Source of the DNA: a bacterium
GTDB taxonomy: Bacteria > SZUA-79 > Acidulodesulfobacterales > Acidulodesulfobacteraceae
DNA: 50,170 nucleotides
Assembly: GCA_027319095.1 (NCBI GenBank)
Contig: DAHVNW010000011.1
Location: 1-50,170, forward strand
Direction: 5' to 3'
Below are positions 10,191 through 19,720 of the stretch, piece after piece (the stretch's first letter is position 1; each line of letters begins with the position of its first letter). The notes beneath the pieces are model-generated. The model saw only the letters and a list, made by a program, of their open reading frames with translations, was not told the DNA's origin and did no database searches. Made by a program: the position numbers and the translations under genes.

Positions 10191-11279
10191 ATGAATATCG
10201 AAAAAGAAAGGCAGTATTTCAATTATAGAATTTTTTTAAAAGCCAAATCCGGCGGGTTTTTAAAATCCGCCGTTAAAGCTAATAAAAATAAGGCTGATGA
10301 TTTTGAAGCGGGCAAATTTTACGAAAAGTTTAAAGCATGCGTCGAGCACGAAATCGATATTTTATATAAATTTAAAATAAAGCCGGTCAAGACAAGCGCT
10401 TTAATCAACCGTTTCGGAAACTGCTCCTTTTCCCCTTCCCTGCCGCAATTTTTACACATATCCGGCCCGGACGATTTGCTTGAAGACACTCTTTTTTTAG
10501 AATCTTTGATAAAACCTGACTCCGGTGTTTTTTTGACTTCTTCCAGATACGACGGCACAAAAATTTATAAACCGGCAGAAGACATTCTAAGGGGGTTTAA
10601 CGACTATTTTTTAAACCTTTTAACCGGTTGGGACGATAAGAAATTCGATTTTATATGTATCGGTACTAACAGCGAAACGGAAAAGGAATTTATTAAAATA
10701 TTCCCCGAAAAACTCAAGCTCATAATCCTGCCGGCATATTCTTTATTATATCCGGCGGAAAAATATAAAGCGCCTGCCGAATGTTTAAAAATCTCTGCGC
10801 TGGACCCTTTTGCGAAAAATTTAAAATATGGCCTTACATTAAGAAACAGCCTTGCCTTTCATTTATCAAAAGAGCTTGGCGTATTGTATTTGTCTAAAAA
10901 AAGCGCTTTATCGGGCATAATTAAGAAATTTCGGAAAGAGGGGAAAAGTGTAAAAATATTTGAAGGGGGGCATAATATTGCTTTGAATGCCGACCCCGAT
11001 TCCAACCCTGATTACGACACGGATAAGAGCGTATGCAAAACCTGCGAAAAATACTTCGAATATGGCCGCATCGGACAGTTTATAATGAGTTCTTTGGAAG
11101 AAAAAGAAAATATTGCTATTGACAATTTATTAAAACTAAGCAATATTAAATTGAACGCAAGCGAAAAAGAAATTATAAATGCTATTTCGATACTTGAAAT
11201 AAATTCAGAAATAGAAAGATATCCTGGAGGAATTATAAAAAAATATGAAAAATCTCGTTCTCGTAGAATCTCCGTCTAA
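10191..11279 (+). CDS. Highly divergent DprA/Smf-like protein
   Basis: A 362-residue protein with no strong textbook motif, but its layout follows DprA, the RecA loader of natural transformation. A helical N-terminus (to about residue 85) comes first. A Rossmann-like section follows, with GVFLTSSRYDGTK at the place of the usual GSR..T motif, then LKLIILPAYSLLYPAEKY where DprA has its L..GiD..YP..n segment. LTLRNSLAFHLSKELGVLYL matches the RNR-ia-ls-vvveA stretch, and SGIIKKFRKEGKSVKIFEG matches the gr-vfavPG strand. The C-terminus (LKLSNIKLNASEKEIINAI... YPGGIIKKYE) looks like the DprA winged helix. Many conserved residues are lost. It overlaps topA by 35 bp, the classical dprA-topA arrangement. 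Confidence 0.6.
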   Translation: MNIEKERQYFNYRIFLKAKSGGFLKSAVKANKNKADDFEAGKFYEKFKACVEHEIDILYKFKIKPVKTSALINRFGNCSFSPSLPQFLHISGPDDLLEDTLFLESLIKPDSGVFLTSSRYDGTKIYKPAEDILRGFNDYFLNLLTGWDDKKFDFICIGTNSETEKEFIKIFPEKLKLIILPAYSLLYPAEKYKAPAECLKISALDPFAKNLKYGLTLRNSLAFHLSKELGVLYLSKKSALSGIIKKFRKEGKSVKIFEGGHNIALNADPDSNPDYDTDKSVCKTCEKYFEYGRIGQFIMSSLEEKENIAIDNLLKLSNIKLNASEKEIINAISILEINSEIERYPGGIIKKYEKSRSRRISV

Positions 11280-13605
11280 AGCAAACACGATAAATAAATA
11301 TCTCGGCAGCGCCTACACCGTAAAAGCCACGGTAGGACACATTAAAAATTTACCTAAAAGCTCAATAGGCATTGACATAAAAAACGGATTCGAGCCTAAA
11401 TACGAAATCATAAAAGGAAAAGAAAAAACCGTCGAAGAAATTAAGAAACTTGCAAAAAATTCCGACGTAGTTTATCTTGCGCCCGACCCCGACAGGGAAG
11501 GAGAGGCGATAGCATGGAACATAAAAGAAGTTATCGACGAAATTAAAGGGAAGAAACCAGAAATAAAAAGGGTTCTTTTTAATGAAATAACCAGGGATAA
11601 GATTTTGGACGCAATAAAAAATCCCTCCGAATTAAATAAACCTATGTATGAATCGCAAAAAACAAGGAGGATATTAGACAGGCTCGTCGGTTATAATCTA
11701 AGCCCGTTTTTATGGGAAAAAATCAGAAGAGGGCTTTCGGCAGGAAGGGTCCAATCCATAGCATTATATCTTATCGTAGAACGCGAAAAAGAAATAAACG
11801 CTTTCGTTAAAGAAGAATTTTGGACGATAAAAGCCCTCTTTGAATTAAAAAACATGGATAAAAAAAATCCGGCCGTGAATACTATAGAAGGAGAACTCTT
11901 TAAAATAAACGGTAAAGACCCTCAAATAAAAACCGAAAAAGAGGCGAAAAAAATTAAAGAGATTTTAATTAATTTAAAAGACGAATACAGGATAAAAGAT
12001 ATTACAAAAAAACAGGCATCGAGAAAACCGCCTCTTCCTTTTATAACAAGCACCCTTCAACAAGAAACCGCAAAAATACTGAGATTTCCGGTTAAAAAAA
12101 CAATGTCCGTAGCTCAAAAATTATATGAAGGAATTGAACTCGGAGCAGTAGGGGGTTTAAGCAATAAGCCGCTTGGGCCGGTAGGCTTGATAACCTATAT
12201 GAGGACGGATTCGACGAGAATTTCAGCCGAAGCTGAAAGTCTCGCAAAAGAATTTATAAATAATATTTACGGTCCGGAATACGTTTCTGGAAAAGGAATA
12301 ATCAAAAGAAAAGGCAAAGCCGGAACGGAAGATAAAAAGATCCAGGATGCCCACGAAGCGATTAGGCCTACTAATATATTGCTGACGCCCGGAAAAATTA
12401 AAAGCTATCTGACTCCCGACGAGTATAAACTATATAACCTGATTTGGACATATTTCGCCGCTTCTTTAATGAGCGAAAGTATTTACGACCAATACGGATT
12501 GACGATAGCCGGACATTACGCGCAAAATGTCAAAAAAACCGAATTCATTTTTAAAACAACCGAAAGCGTTTTAAAATTCGACGGATTCCAAAAAGTTATA
12601 AATGAAAATTTAAAAAGCAAAGAAGATATTTTAGAACCTGAAAATGACACACAGGATATACAGGCGAAATCTTCTTTGCCTATGATAAAAATTTTTGAAT
12701 TCCTTTCGGCAGGCGACGGTGCAATCATCAAAAAAGCCGATGCTTCGCAGCATTTTACCGCGCCGCCTTCCAGATATACCGAGGCGAGTTTAGTTAAAGC
12801 TTTGGACGAAAACGGCATAGGCAGGCCATCTACATATCAAAGTATTATCGCAAATATAAAAATTAAAGATTATGTCGCTATGACGACGGAAACTAAGTAC
12901 AGCGCAAGCTCATCCGCGGACGTTTCCAAAAAAGGAGGTTCCACGTTAAAGTTTAAACCGACCGAATTGGGGATAACCGTTTCCGATATATTAAAAGCCG
13001 GGTTTTCCGACATAATAAATCTAAAGTTTACGGCAAACATGGAATCAAAATTAGACAATATCGAAAAAGGATTGCTTGAAAAAAACGATCTGCTTCACGA
13101 TTTTTACGGTAAGTTTATGAAAAATTTCAAAGAAGCTAAAATAAATATTAAAAACATTAAAGGCTCTTCGGAGCCTACAGATATGACTTGCGAAAAATGC
13201 GGAAAACCAATGGTTATAAAAATGGGGCGTTTTGGAAAGTTCCTTGCCTGCAACGGGTACCCCGAATGCAAAAATACAAAAGAACTTCCAAAAGAAAATA
13301 GCACCATGGCAAACAACCCCGCCGAAACTGAAGAAACCGGCGAGACTTGCGAAAAATGCGGAAAACCAATGGTTATAAAAGCCGGCAGGTACGGTAAATT
13401 CCTATCCTGCAGCGGGTACCCCGAATGCAAAAATATTAAGCCCTTGCCGATAAAAATCCATAACTTAAAAATTCCGTGTCCGAATGGATGCGGTGGTTAT
13501 CTCGTCGAAAAAAGGACGAAAAAAGGACGAAAATTTTTTGGCTGTTCGAACTATCCCGAATGCGGCTATGCGGCATGGACATTGCCGGAAAAAAGCGAAA
13601 AATAA
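11245..13605 (+). CDS. topA: DNA topoisomerase I
   Basis: A 786-residue type IA topoisomerase that relaxes negative supercoils. The start reads MKNLVLVESPSKANTINKYL (Toprim), with the acidic triad in APDPDREGEAIAWN. The catalytic tyrosine lies in GLITYMRTDSTRIS, and the region ending GIGRPSTYQSII is also conserved. The C-terminus carries three four-cysteine zinc ribbons: CEKCGKPMVIK...CNGYPEC, a near copy, and CPNGCGG...CSNYPEC. The first two ribbons are encoded by an exact 37-bp DNA repeat (13185-13221 and 13344-13380), pointing to recent duplication or gene conversion. The ATG lies inside the end of the dprA-like gene. Confidence 0.97.
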   Translation: MKNLVLVESPSKANTINKYLGSAYTVKATVGHIKNLPKSSIGIDIKNGFEPKYEIIKGKEKTVEEIKKLAKNSDVVYLAPDPDREGEAIAWNIKEVIDEIKGKKPEIKRVLFNEITRDKILDAIKNPSELNKPMYESQKTRRILDRLVGYNLSPFLWEKIRRGLSAGRVQSIALYLIVEREKEINAFVKEEFWTIKALFELKNMDKKNPAVNTIEGELFKINGKDPQIKTEKEAKKIKEILINLKDEYRIKDITKKQASRKPPLPFITSTLQQETAKILRFPVKKTMSVAQKLYEGIELGAVGGLSNKPLGPVGLITYMRTDSTRISAEAESLAKEFINNIYGPEYVSGKGIIKRKGKAGTEDKKIQDAHEAIRPTNILLTPGKIKSYLTPDEYKLYNLIWTYFAASLMSESIYDQYGLTIAGHYAQNVKKTEFIFKTTESVLKFDGFQKVINENLKSKEDILEPENDTQDIQAKSSLPMIKIFEFLSAGDGAIIKKADASQHFTAPPSRYTEASLVKALDENGIGRPSTYQSIIANIKIKDYVAMTTETKYSASSSADVSKKGGSTLKFKPTELGITVSDILKAGFSDIINLKFTANMESKLDNIEKGLLEKNDLLHDFYGKFMKNFKEAKINIKNIKGSSEPTDMTCEKCGKPMVIKMGRFGKFLACNGYPECKNTKELPKENSTMANNPAETEETGETCEKCGKPMVIKAGRYGKFLSCSGYPECKNIKPLPIKIHNLKIPCPNGCGGYLVEKRTKKGRKFFGCSNYPECGYAAWTLPEKSEK
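13185..13380 (+). repeat. Exact 37-bp repeat within topA encoding zinc ribbons 1 and 2
   Basis: Positions 13185-13221 and 13344-13380 are identical, both starting GACTTGCGAAAAATGCGG and coding for TCEKCGKPMVIK. A second shared stretch, beginning CGGGTACCCCGAATGC, follows each copy. Identity at third codon positions indicates that the duplication is recent or is kept uniform by gene conversion. Confidence 0.85.
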
Positions 13606-13628
13606 GAATAATAATAGTATTATTATTC
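13606..13628. terminator. AT-only inverted repeat between convergent topA and proC
   Basis: GAATAATAATA and TATTATTATTC form a perfect 11-bp inverted repeat around a single G, starting one base after the topA stop codon. It sits between converging genes, where a bidirectional terminator is expected. The stem has almost no G-C pairs and no room for a loop without opening, so its strength is doubtful. Confidence 0.35.
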
Positions 13629-13667
13629 AATATTCTTCATAGAGATCAATAATATATATTTTATATA

Positions 13668-14522
13668 TTAAACCAATCCCTTTGCCCTTAAATATGCGGC
13701 ATTGACGGCTGAATCCAAAACATGCTTGATTCTTCCTTCTTCTAATTTGGCAAGCCCGTAAGCCGTCGTTCCGCCGGGCGAAGTTACCATATCCTTTAAA
13801 TCTTTCGTGGACGTTTTAGAAAATGCGGAACTGCTAAGAAGTTCGGCGGAGCCGAGAAGGGTCTGGACCGTCAATATTTTTGCAGCGTCCCGCGGAAGGC
13901 CAAGCTTGACTCCGGCTTCTATGAGTCCCTCGGCAATCAGAAAAATATAAGCGGGACCGCTTCCGCTTAAAGCGGTAACCGCGTCAAAATACTTTTCTTC
14001 TATAGATAATACTTTTGAAGACGTTTCCAATATGTATACGGCTAAATCTAAGTCTTCTTTGGAAACATTGACGTTATGGCACATTGCGCTCATTCCCTTT
14101 CCTACCAAAGAATTTATATTGGGCATAATTCTGAATATTTTCAACGAAATACCGGTTTTAAGCGTCCTGTTGAAAACTTCTTCCATGAAACCTATTTTAA
14201 CGCCTCCCGCAATCGAAATAAAAAGAGGGAGGCTTTTATTCTTTTTAAAATTATTTAATGTATTTGCAGCCACTTCAAGCACGCTTTCGACCGAATAAGG
14301 CTTAACGGCAATAAAAACTATGTCGCAATTTTCGACTATCTCTCCTATGCTATCCAAAGAATTTACGCTAAGAGTTTCCTTTACAAATTTAATCCTCGAA
14401 GGATCAGTATCGTAAATAATAATCTTTATATCCTGAGGGTTTGCGGTAATTATTCCGCTAATAAGACCGAAAGCCATATTGCCGGCTCCTATAAATCCAA
14501 CATTGATTTTTTTTAGCTGCAT
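13668..14522 (-). CDS. proC: Pyrroline-5-carboxylate reductase
   Basis: A 284-residue enzyme that reduces pyrroline-5-carboxylate to proline with NAD(P)H, the last step of proline synthesis. It has the N-terminal dinucleotide fold NVGFIGAGNMAFGLISG, then FIAVKPYSV, ISIAGGV and the RIMPNINSLVGKGMSAM segment. The C-terminal dimerisation/active-site region is VTALSGSGPAYIFLIAEGLIEAG followed by VTSPGGTTAYGL. Length and motifs are typical. It is transcribed alone, converging on topA and divergent from the metal exporter. Confidence 0.96.
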   Translation of the reverse strand: MQLKKINVGFIGAGNMAFGLISGIITANPQDIKIIIYDTDPSRIKFVKETLSVNSLDSIGEIVENCDIVFIAVKPYSVESVLEVAANTLNNFKKNKSLPLFISIAGGVKIGFMEEVFNRTLKTGISLKIFRIMPNINSLVGKGMSAMCHNVNVSKEDLDLAVYILETSSKVLSIEEKYFDAVTALSGSGPAYIFLIAEGLIEAGVKLGLPRDAAKILTVQTLLGSAELLSSSAFSKTSTKDLKDMVTSPGGTTAYGLAKLEEGRIKHVLDSAVNAAYLRAKGLV

Positions 14523-14633
14523 GTGAATATATCCTCTTAATTTTTGATAATTGAATAATATTATATAATAGAATTAAATTAATTTCTAAACAATAATGCA
14601 ATATGTTATAATTTTATAATCGAGTATATAATC

Positions 14634-15596
14634 ATGGAAAATACCGCTGTTCATAATGATAGACATAATCATAGCCATAGCCTTAAATTTAATTTAAGCG
14701 GCGAATCTTTTGAAACTGAAAAAAACTTAAAAACCGCTTTTTTGCTTACGCTCGTAATTCTATTTATCGAATTTAGCGGAGCAGTTATATCAAAAAGCAT
14801 GGCGCTGTATTCCGAATCCGGACACGTTTTAGTTGACGCGTCATCCCTTCTTTTGGCATGGCTTGCGCAAATTCAGGTAAGAAAAAGCCCCTCGGAAAAA
14901 AACACTTTCGGCTATCATAGGATAGGCATACTTGCCGCTCTTTTAAATTCGCTTTTACTTCTTATACTGTCTTTAATATTGATTTACGCAAGCTATCTAA
15001 GGATAGTACGCCCTGAAAAAATTAATTCGAGCCTTATGATTATTTTCCCGCTTATAAGCCTTATTATAAACGCCGTCATCGGATTAAAAATACACAAGGG
15101 CATTAAGCATAACTTAAATCTTAAAAGCTCTTTCTTCCATATAGTTGGGGATTCTTTGGTTTCTATGTCTATTATTGCCGGCGGAATAATTATTTATTTT
15201 ACCGGGGTGTATTATATCGACCCGGTTATCGGATTAATAATATCTCCCCTTATCGCCATAGGCGCTTTTTCAGTCATAAACGAAACGATTAACATACTGC
15301 TTGAAGGCGTTCCTAAAGAAATCGATTTTTCTTCGGTAAAGGAAGAAATACTGAAAACGCGTGGCGTAAAAAATGTCCATGACCTTCACATATGGAGCAT
15401 GTCGAAGTCTTTTAAATTGTTAAGCGCACATATCCTTGTGGAAGAAACCGCGGTTAAATCGGCGGATATATGCTGCATCATCAATAATATTCAGGATTCC
15501 CTTTCAGAAAAATTCGATATAAACCATGTAGTAATCCAACCTGAATTATCCGACTGCAATACGACTAACGATTTTTGCATTTATAAAAATTTATAA
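14634..15596 (+). CDS. Cation diffusion facilitator (CzcD/ZitB-type) metal efflux protein
   Basis: A 320-residue inner-membrane antiporter that exports divalent metals such as zinc. A His-rich N-terminus (HNDRHNHSHS) precedes six predicted membrane helices. The two intramembrane metal sites are visible: SGHVLVDASSL in helix 2 and FHIVGDSLVSM in helix 5 (HxxxD in each). A cytoplasmic C-terminal domain follows with VHDLHIWSMS. Two membrane histidines with two aspartates favour zinc-type substrates, as in CzcD. No metal-sensing regulator is adjacent. Confidence 0.93.
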   Translation: MENTAVHNDRHNHSHSLKFNLSGESFETEKNLKTAFLLTLVILFIEFSGAVISKSMALYSESGHVLVDASSLLLAWLAQIQVRKSPSEKNTFGYHRIGILAALLNSLLLLILSLILIYASYLRIVRPEKINSSLMIIFPLISLIINAVIGLKIHKGIKHNLNLKSSFFHIVGDSLVSMSIIAGGIIIYFTGVYYIDPVIGLIISPLIAIGAFSVINETINILLEGVPKEIDFSSVKEEILKTRGVKNVHDLHIWSMSKSFKLLSAHILVEETAVKSADICCIINNIQDSLSEKFDINHVVIQPELSDCNTTNDFCIYKNL

Positions 15597-15614
15597 TTAT
15601 GGTTTATTTTTTAC

Positions 15615-15642
15615 TTGAATTAATTTTAAAAATGTGTACAAT
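15615..15642 (+). promoter_or_regulatory. Sigma-70-type promoter for the fumarase operon
   Basis: TTGAAT at 15615-15620, a 16-bp spacer, and TACAAT at 15637-15642. The start of transcription would fall near 15650, some 32 bases before the fumarase alpha-subunit ATG at 15682. Confidence 0.55.
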
Positions 15643-15681
15643 ATTTATAACGTAAAAAAATAAATAGAAAATACATCGCAT

Positions 15682-16521
15682 ATGAGGGTTGTTACAGCCG
15701 AAGAAATTTCAAACGCCGTTAAAAATTTAATAATTAATTCGAGCGTTAACTTGCCTGAAGATACTTACCTGAGCCTAAAACATGGCTTTGAAAAAGAGAT
15801 ATCGGATTCTGGAAAAAGTGTTTTAAGCCGTATATTATTAAACGCGGAGATTGCAAAAACCGAATTAAAGCCGTTGTGTCAGGATACGGGGCTTGCCGTT
15901 TTTTTCATAGAAATCGGAAAAGACGTTGCCGTAAGCGGTAAAAATTTAACGGATGCAATTAATGAAGGCACAAGGGCAGGCTATTCGGATGGCTTTTTAA
16001 GGAAATCGACCTGCGACCCTATTTCGAGGAAGAATACCGGCGATAATACCCCGGCTATTATACATTACGATATTACGGACGGCGATAAAATTAAAATAAT
16101 GTATGCGGCAAAAGGCGGGGGAAGCGAAAATATGAGCAGGCTTAAAATGATGCGTCCTTCCGACGGAAAAGAAGGGGTTATTGATTTTGTCGTAGAAACA
16201 ATGAAAGAAGCAGGCCCAAATCCTTGCCCTCCAAATATCATAGGCGTCGGCATCGGGGGTAATTTTGAAAGGTCCGCAATCATTGCAAAAAAAGCCCTTT
16301 TTAGAAAGTTAGGCGAAAAAAACGTTGATCCGGAATTAGCGGAAATGGAAAAGGTTATGCTCGAAAAAATCAACAACATAGGCACCGGGCCTATGGGTTT
16401 CGGCGGAATATGCACTGCCCTGGGCGTTCACATTATTAAAGAGCCGTGCCATATTGCCAGTTTTCCCGCGGCGGTTAATATCGAATGTCACTCGCATAGA
16501 CATTCGGAAATTATTATTTAA
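15682..16521 (+). CDS. Class I fumarate hydratase, alpha subunit
   Basis: A 279-residue subunit of the oxygen-sensitive [4Fe-4S] two-subunit fumarase (TtdA/FumA-N family). It interconverts fumarate and malate. Typical segments are LKPLCQDTGLAVFFIEIG, the STCDPISRKNTGDNTPA stretch, GGSENMSRLKMM, and GPNPCPPNIIGVGIGGN. Cysteines in CQDTG, CDP and the C-terminal IKEPCH or ICTALG regions are the candidate cluster ligands. Homologous tartrate dehydratase is the alternative, but the sucCD/kor neighbours argue for fumarase. The beta subunit follows after 76 bp. Confidence 0.92.
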   Translation: MRVVTAEEISNAVKNLIINSSVNLPEDTYLSLKHGFEKEISDSGKSVLSRILLNAEIAKTELKPLCQDTGLAVFFIEIGKDVAVSGKNLTDAINEGTRAGYSDGFLRKSTCDPISRKNTGDNTPAIIHYDITDGDKIKIMYAAKGGGSENMSRLKMMRPSDGKEGVIDFVVETMKEAGPNPCPPNIIGVGIGGNFERSAIIAKKALFRKLGEKNVDPELAEMEKVMLEKINNIGTGPMGFGGICTALGVHIIKEPCHIASFPAAVNIECHSHRHSEIII

Positions 16522-16597
16522 TTTCTTTTTATTTATATGAATAATTAACGAATAATTAACATAATTTAATTACAATAATAATATAAATATATTCTAT

Positions 16598-17167
16598 ATG
16601 GGAGCTATAAAAATTACTACCCCCCTCACGGACGACAAGATATTAAGCCTGAAAACCGGCGACGAGGTCTTAATAAGCGGAACTATTTATACTGCAAGGG
16701 ACCAGGCGCATTTCAGATTGGTAAAACTAATCGAGGAAAACAAACCGCTGCCTTTCGACCCTAATGGACAGATTATTTATTATGTCGGACCAACTCCCGA
16801 AAAACAGGGCGAGATTATCGGCTCCGCCGGTCCCACTACCAGCTATAGAATGGACAAATATGCGCCAGTACTTATCGAATGCGGCTTGAAAGGCATGATA
16901 GGAAAAGGAAAGCGGTCTGCAGAGGTAAAAGAAGCCATAAAAACATATAAAGCAATTTATTTCGGCGCTATAGGCGGGGCAGGAGCCTTAATATCAAAAA
17001 CCGTTAAATCAAGCAAAGTAATAGCATACGAAGACCTTCTTTCCGAAGCCATAAGACAGCTCGTCGTAGAAAACTTTCCTGCTGTTGTAATTAACGACGT
17101 TTACGGCGGCGACCTATATGAAGCCGGCAGGAAAAGATACGAAAATAAATATAGCATTGCGGTTTAA
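16598..17167 (+). CDS. Class I fumarate hydratase, beta subunit
   Basis: A 189-residue partner subunit (TtdB/FumA-C family). It begins with ITTPLTDDKILSLKTGDEVL, then ISGTIYTARDQAHFRL, GPTPEKQGEIIGSAGPTTSYRMD, and an IYFGAIGGAGAL motif that holds substrate-binding residues. Length and order of motifs match other two-gene fumarases. It is part of a run that continues into sucC 46 bp later. Confidence 0.93.
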   Translation: MGAIKITTPLTDDKILSLKTGDEVLISGTIYTARDQAHFRLVKLIEENKPLPFDPNGQIIYYVGPTPEKQGEIIGSAGPTTSYRMDKYAPVLIECGLKGMIGKGKRSAEVKEAIKTYKAIYFGAIGGAGALISKTVKSSKVIAYEDLLSEAIRQLVVENFPAVVINDVYGGDLYEAGRKRYENKYSIAV

Positions 17168-17212
17168 AAAATATTAACATTATCCAAAAATAAATTTTAA
17201 ACGGGAACAATT

Positions 17213-18376
17213 ATGGATATCCATGAATATCAAGCAAAAGAGCTTTTAAATAAGCATAGGATTAAAACCTTAAAGTCTATTTTATGCCATAGCGGCGAAG
17301 AGGCTTACGAAGCTTTTCTAAAGTTGCCGGCTCCGCTTGCGGCAGTAAAAGCGCAGGTGCATGCCGGCGGAAGAGGTAAGGGTGGCGGTGTGAAAATTGC
17401 AAAATCTGCGGACGATGCAAAATCCATAGCATCAAAAATGATTGGAATGAATTTAGTTACCGCTCAAACCGGCAAAGAGGGTAAATTAGTCCGAAAGGTT
17501 TTAATAGAGGAAGGCGCGGAAATTGTAAAAGAATTTTATTTGTCCATAACGGTAGACAGGAAAAACGCCGGTATCGCTTTTGTATTAAGCGCCGAGGGCG
17601 GCATGGAAATAGAGGAGGTTTCTAAAAATAATCCCGAAAAAATTTTAACCGTTTCTATTAATCCGCTATATGGACTAAAATCTTACCATATACTTGAAAT
17701 GTCGTTGTTTCTGGGAATAGACAAAAATCTTTTCGGAGAATTTTCCAAGCTTATTAATCTTTTATACGGCGCTTTTACCTTAGAAGATATGTCGATGCTC
17801 GAAATTAATCCGTTAATACTTACAGGCTCAAATGAATTTATTCCTTTAGACGCCAAAATTATTTTGGACGACAATGCAGATTTCAGGCATCCGTTTTTTA
17901 AAGACTTAATAGACGAAAACGAAGAAGAACCTTTGGAAGTCAAAGCCAAAAGCGCCGGGCTTAATTATATAAAATTAGAGGGAAACGTCGGATGTATGGT
18001 AAACGGCGCCGGGCTTGCAATGGCTACCATGGATACCATAAAAGAGTTCGGGGCGACGCCCGCAAACTTTTTAGACGTTGGAGGAACGGCTGATAGTAAA
18101 AGGGTAGAAACTGCCTTTAATATACTTTTGGCGGATAAAAACGTCAAAGGAATATTCGTCAATATATTCGGCGGAATCGTAAAATGCGACATGGTTGCGG
18201 AAGGGGTCGTCGCTGCAGCTAAAAATATAGGTTTAAAATTACCCGTCGTTGTAAGGCTTGAAGGCACAAATGCCGATATAGCCGCTAAAATTATCGAAAA
18301 TTCGGGAATGAATTTCGTTTCCGCAGAAAGCCTTGCCGACGGCGCCAAAAAAATTTCAAAAATCGTTAACGGATAA
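17213..18376 (+). CDS. sucC: Succinyl-CoA synthetase beta subunit
   Basis: A 387-residue subunit with an N-terminal ATP-grasp domain ([15 protein letters not shown], then [19 protein letters not shown]) and the SMLEINPL motif near residue 200. The C-terminal ligase domain has [18 protein letters not shown] and [12 protein letters not shown]. It binds nucleotide and, with SucD, interconverts succinate and succinyl-CoA. The genes on either side make succinyl-CoA's neighbours in the TCA cycle. Confidence 0.96.
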   Translation: MDIHEYQAKELLNKHRIKTLKSILCHSGEEAYEAFLKLPAPLAAVKAQVHAGGRGKGGGVKIAKSADDAKSIASKMIGMNLVTAQTGKEGKLVRKVLIEEGAEIVKEFYLSITVDRKNAGIAFVLSAEGGMEIEEVSKNNPEKILTVSINPLYGLKSYHILEMSLFLGIDKNLFGEFSKLINLLYGAFTLEDMSMLEINPLILTGSNEFIPLDAKIILDDNADFRHPFFKDLIDENEEEPLEVKAKSAGLNYIKLEGNVGCMVNGAGLAMATMDTIKEFGATPANFLDVGGTADSKRVETAFNILLADKNVKGIFVNIFGGIVKCDMVAEGVVAAAKNIGLKLPVVVRLEGTNADIAAKIIENSGMNFVSAESLADGAKKISKIVNG

Positions 18377-18393
18377 ATAAAGGAATAATATTT

Positions 18394-19269
18394 ATGAGCA
18401 TTCTCGTCAATAAAAATACAAATGTTTTGGTGCAGGGAATAACCGGCAAGGAAGGTTCCTTTCATGCTCAAAAATGCTTGGAATACGGCACTAAAATAGT
18501 AGCCGGCGTTACGCCTTTTAAAGGTAATACTCTATTCAACGATTCCGTCCCGGTTTATAACGCGATAAAAGAGGCAAAAAAAGAACGGCGCATAGACGCC
18601 ACTATGATATTTGTTCCCGCCGGATTTGCTGCGGCCGGCATAATAGAAGCTATCGAAGCTGAAATTCCTTTAATCGTCTGCATAACCGAAGGAATTCCGG
18701 TCTTAGACATGCTTAACGTAAAAGCGGCTCTTAATTGCTCCGGGTCAACTATGATCGGACCAAACTGTCCGGGCATTATAACGGCGGACGAATGTAAAAT
18801 CGGAATTATGCCTGGCTTTATCCATAAAAAAGGGAAAGTAGGGGTTTTATCGAGAAGCGGAACGCTGACTTATGAAGCGGTTAATCAGCTTACCGAAGGC
18901 GGTTTGGGAGAAACAACCTGTATAGGCATAGGCGGCGACCCAATAATAGGCTCTCCTTTTATAACTTTTTTAAAAATGTTCGAGAATGATCCGGAAACAA
19001 AAGCCGTGGTTATGATAGGCGAAATCGGAGGAACGGCTGAAGAAGAAGCATCTGAATTCGTTAAAAACAATATGAAAAAACCGGTAATCGGATTTATAGC
19101 CGGCAAAACGGCTCCCGCAGGAAAAAGAATGGGGCATGCCGGAGCGATTATTTCAGGCGGCAAGGGAACTGCATCGGAAAAACTTAAAACCATGGAAAAA
19201 AACGGTATTTACATTGCCGATAATCCTTCGGTTATTGCCGAAACCGTTAATAAGGCTTTAAACGAATAG
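18394..19269 (+). CDS. sucD: Succinyl-CoA synthetase alpha subunit
   Basis: A 291-residue subunit. The CoA-binding Rossmann domain has [20 protein letters not shown] and [19 protein letters not shown] and [13 protein letters not shown] follow, and the phosphorylated histidine is in [17 protein letters not shown] (about residue 248). It begins 17 bp after sucC with a near-consensus ribosome site (AAGGAATAAT), so the pair is co-transcribed. Confidence 0.96.
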   Translation: MSILVNKNTNVLVQGITGKEGSFHAQKCLEYGTKIVAGVTPFKGNTLFNDSVPVYNAIKEAKKERRIDATMIFVPAGFAAAGIIEAIEAEIPLIVCITEGIPVLDMLNVKAALNCSGSTMIGPNCPGIITADECKIGIMPGFIHKKGKVGVLSRSGTLTYEAVNQLTEGGLGETTCIGIGGDPIIGSPFITFLKMFENDPETKAVVMIGEIGGTAEEEASEFVKNNMKKPVIGFIAGKTAPAGKRMGHAGAIISGGKGTASEKLKTMEKNGIYIADNPSVIAETVNKALNE

Positions 19270-19327
19270 TAAATAAAATTAGCGAATAAATATATTATAT
19301 TAATAAAATTATAGGGGGAGGCTAAAA

Positions 19328-19669
19328 ATGCCTGAAAAAGAAAGTAAAAATTTAAAAGACGGCGTTGCCGTTACCGCCGATGTCGTTCTTACTAATTATA
19401 GCGTTTGTGAGGGATTAGAAAAGGAAATAAGGACAAAAAATAATCTCACGATAAAAGAAGTTTCCGGAAGAGGCAAAAAAGGAGACGTTAAAATCGACAT
19501 TGTAGTAAGTTATTGTAAAGGTTGCGAAATTTGCGTTGCATTTTGCCCGGAAAAAGTTCTTGCCATGGAAAGGGAGATAGCCAAGGTTGTCGATATCTCA
19601 AAATGCACTAATTGCAATATCTGCGAATATCTGTGTCCCGATTTTTCAATTACGGTAGAATCGCTTTAA
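19328..19669 (+). CDS. korD: 2-oxoacid (probably 2-oxoglutarate):ferredoxin oxidoreductase, ferredoxin-like delta subunit
   Basis: A 113-residue protein with two [4Fe-4S] motifs, CKGCEICVAFCP and CTNCNICEYLCP, in its C-terminal half. The first 55 or so residues form an extension without cysteine clusters. It passes electrons between the thiamine-diphosphate site of KorB and ferredoxin. It opens a four-gene run korD-A-B-C with strong ribosome sites (AGGGGGAGG upstream here). Confidence 0.9.
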   Translation: MPEKESKNLKDGVAVTADVVLTNYSVCEGLEKEIRTKNNLTIKEVSGRGKKGDVKIDIVVSYCKGCEICVAFCPEKVLAMEREIAKVVDISKCTNCNICEYLCPDFSITVESL

Positions 19670-19720
19670 AATAAAATCAGCCGCTTAGGTTTTGTCAAAT
19701 TAATAAGGAGGAATTGATTA

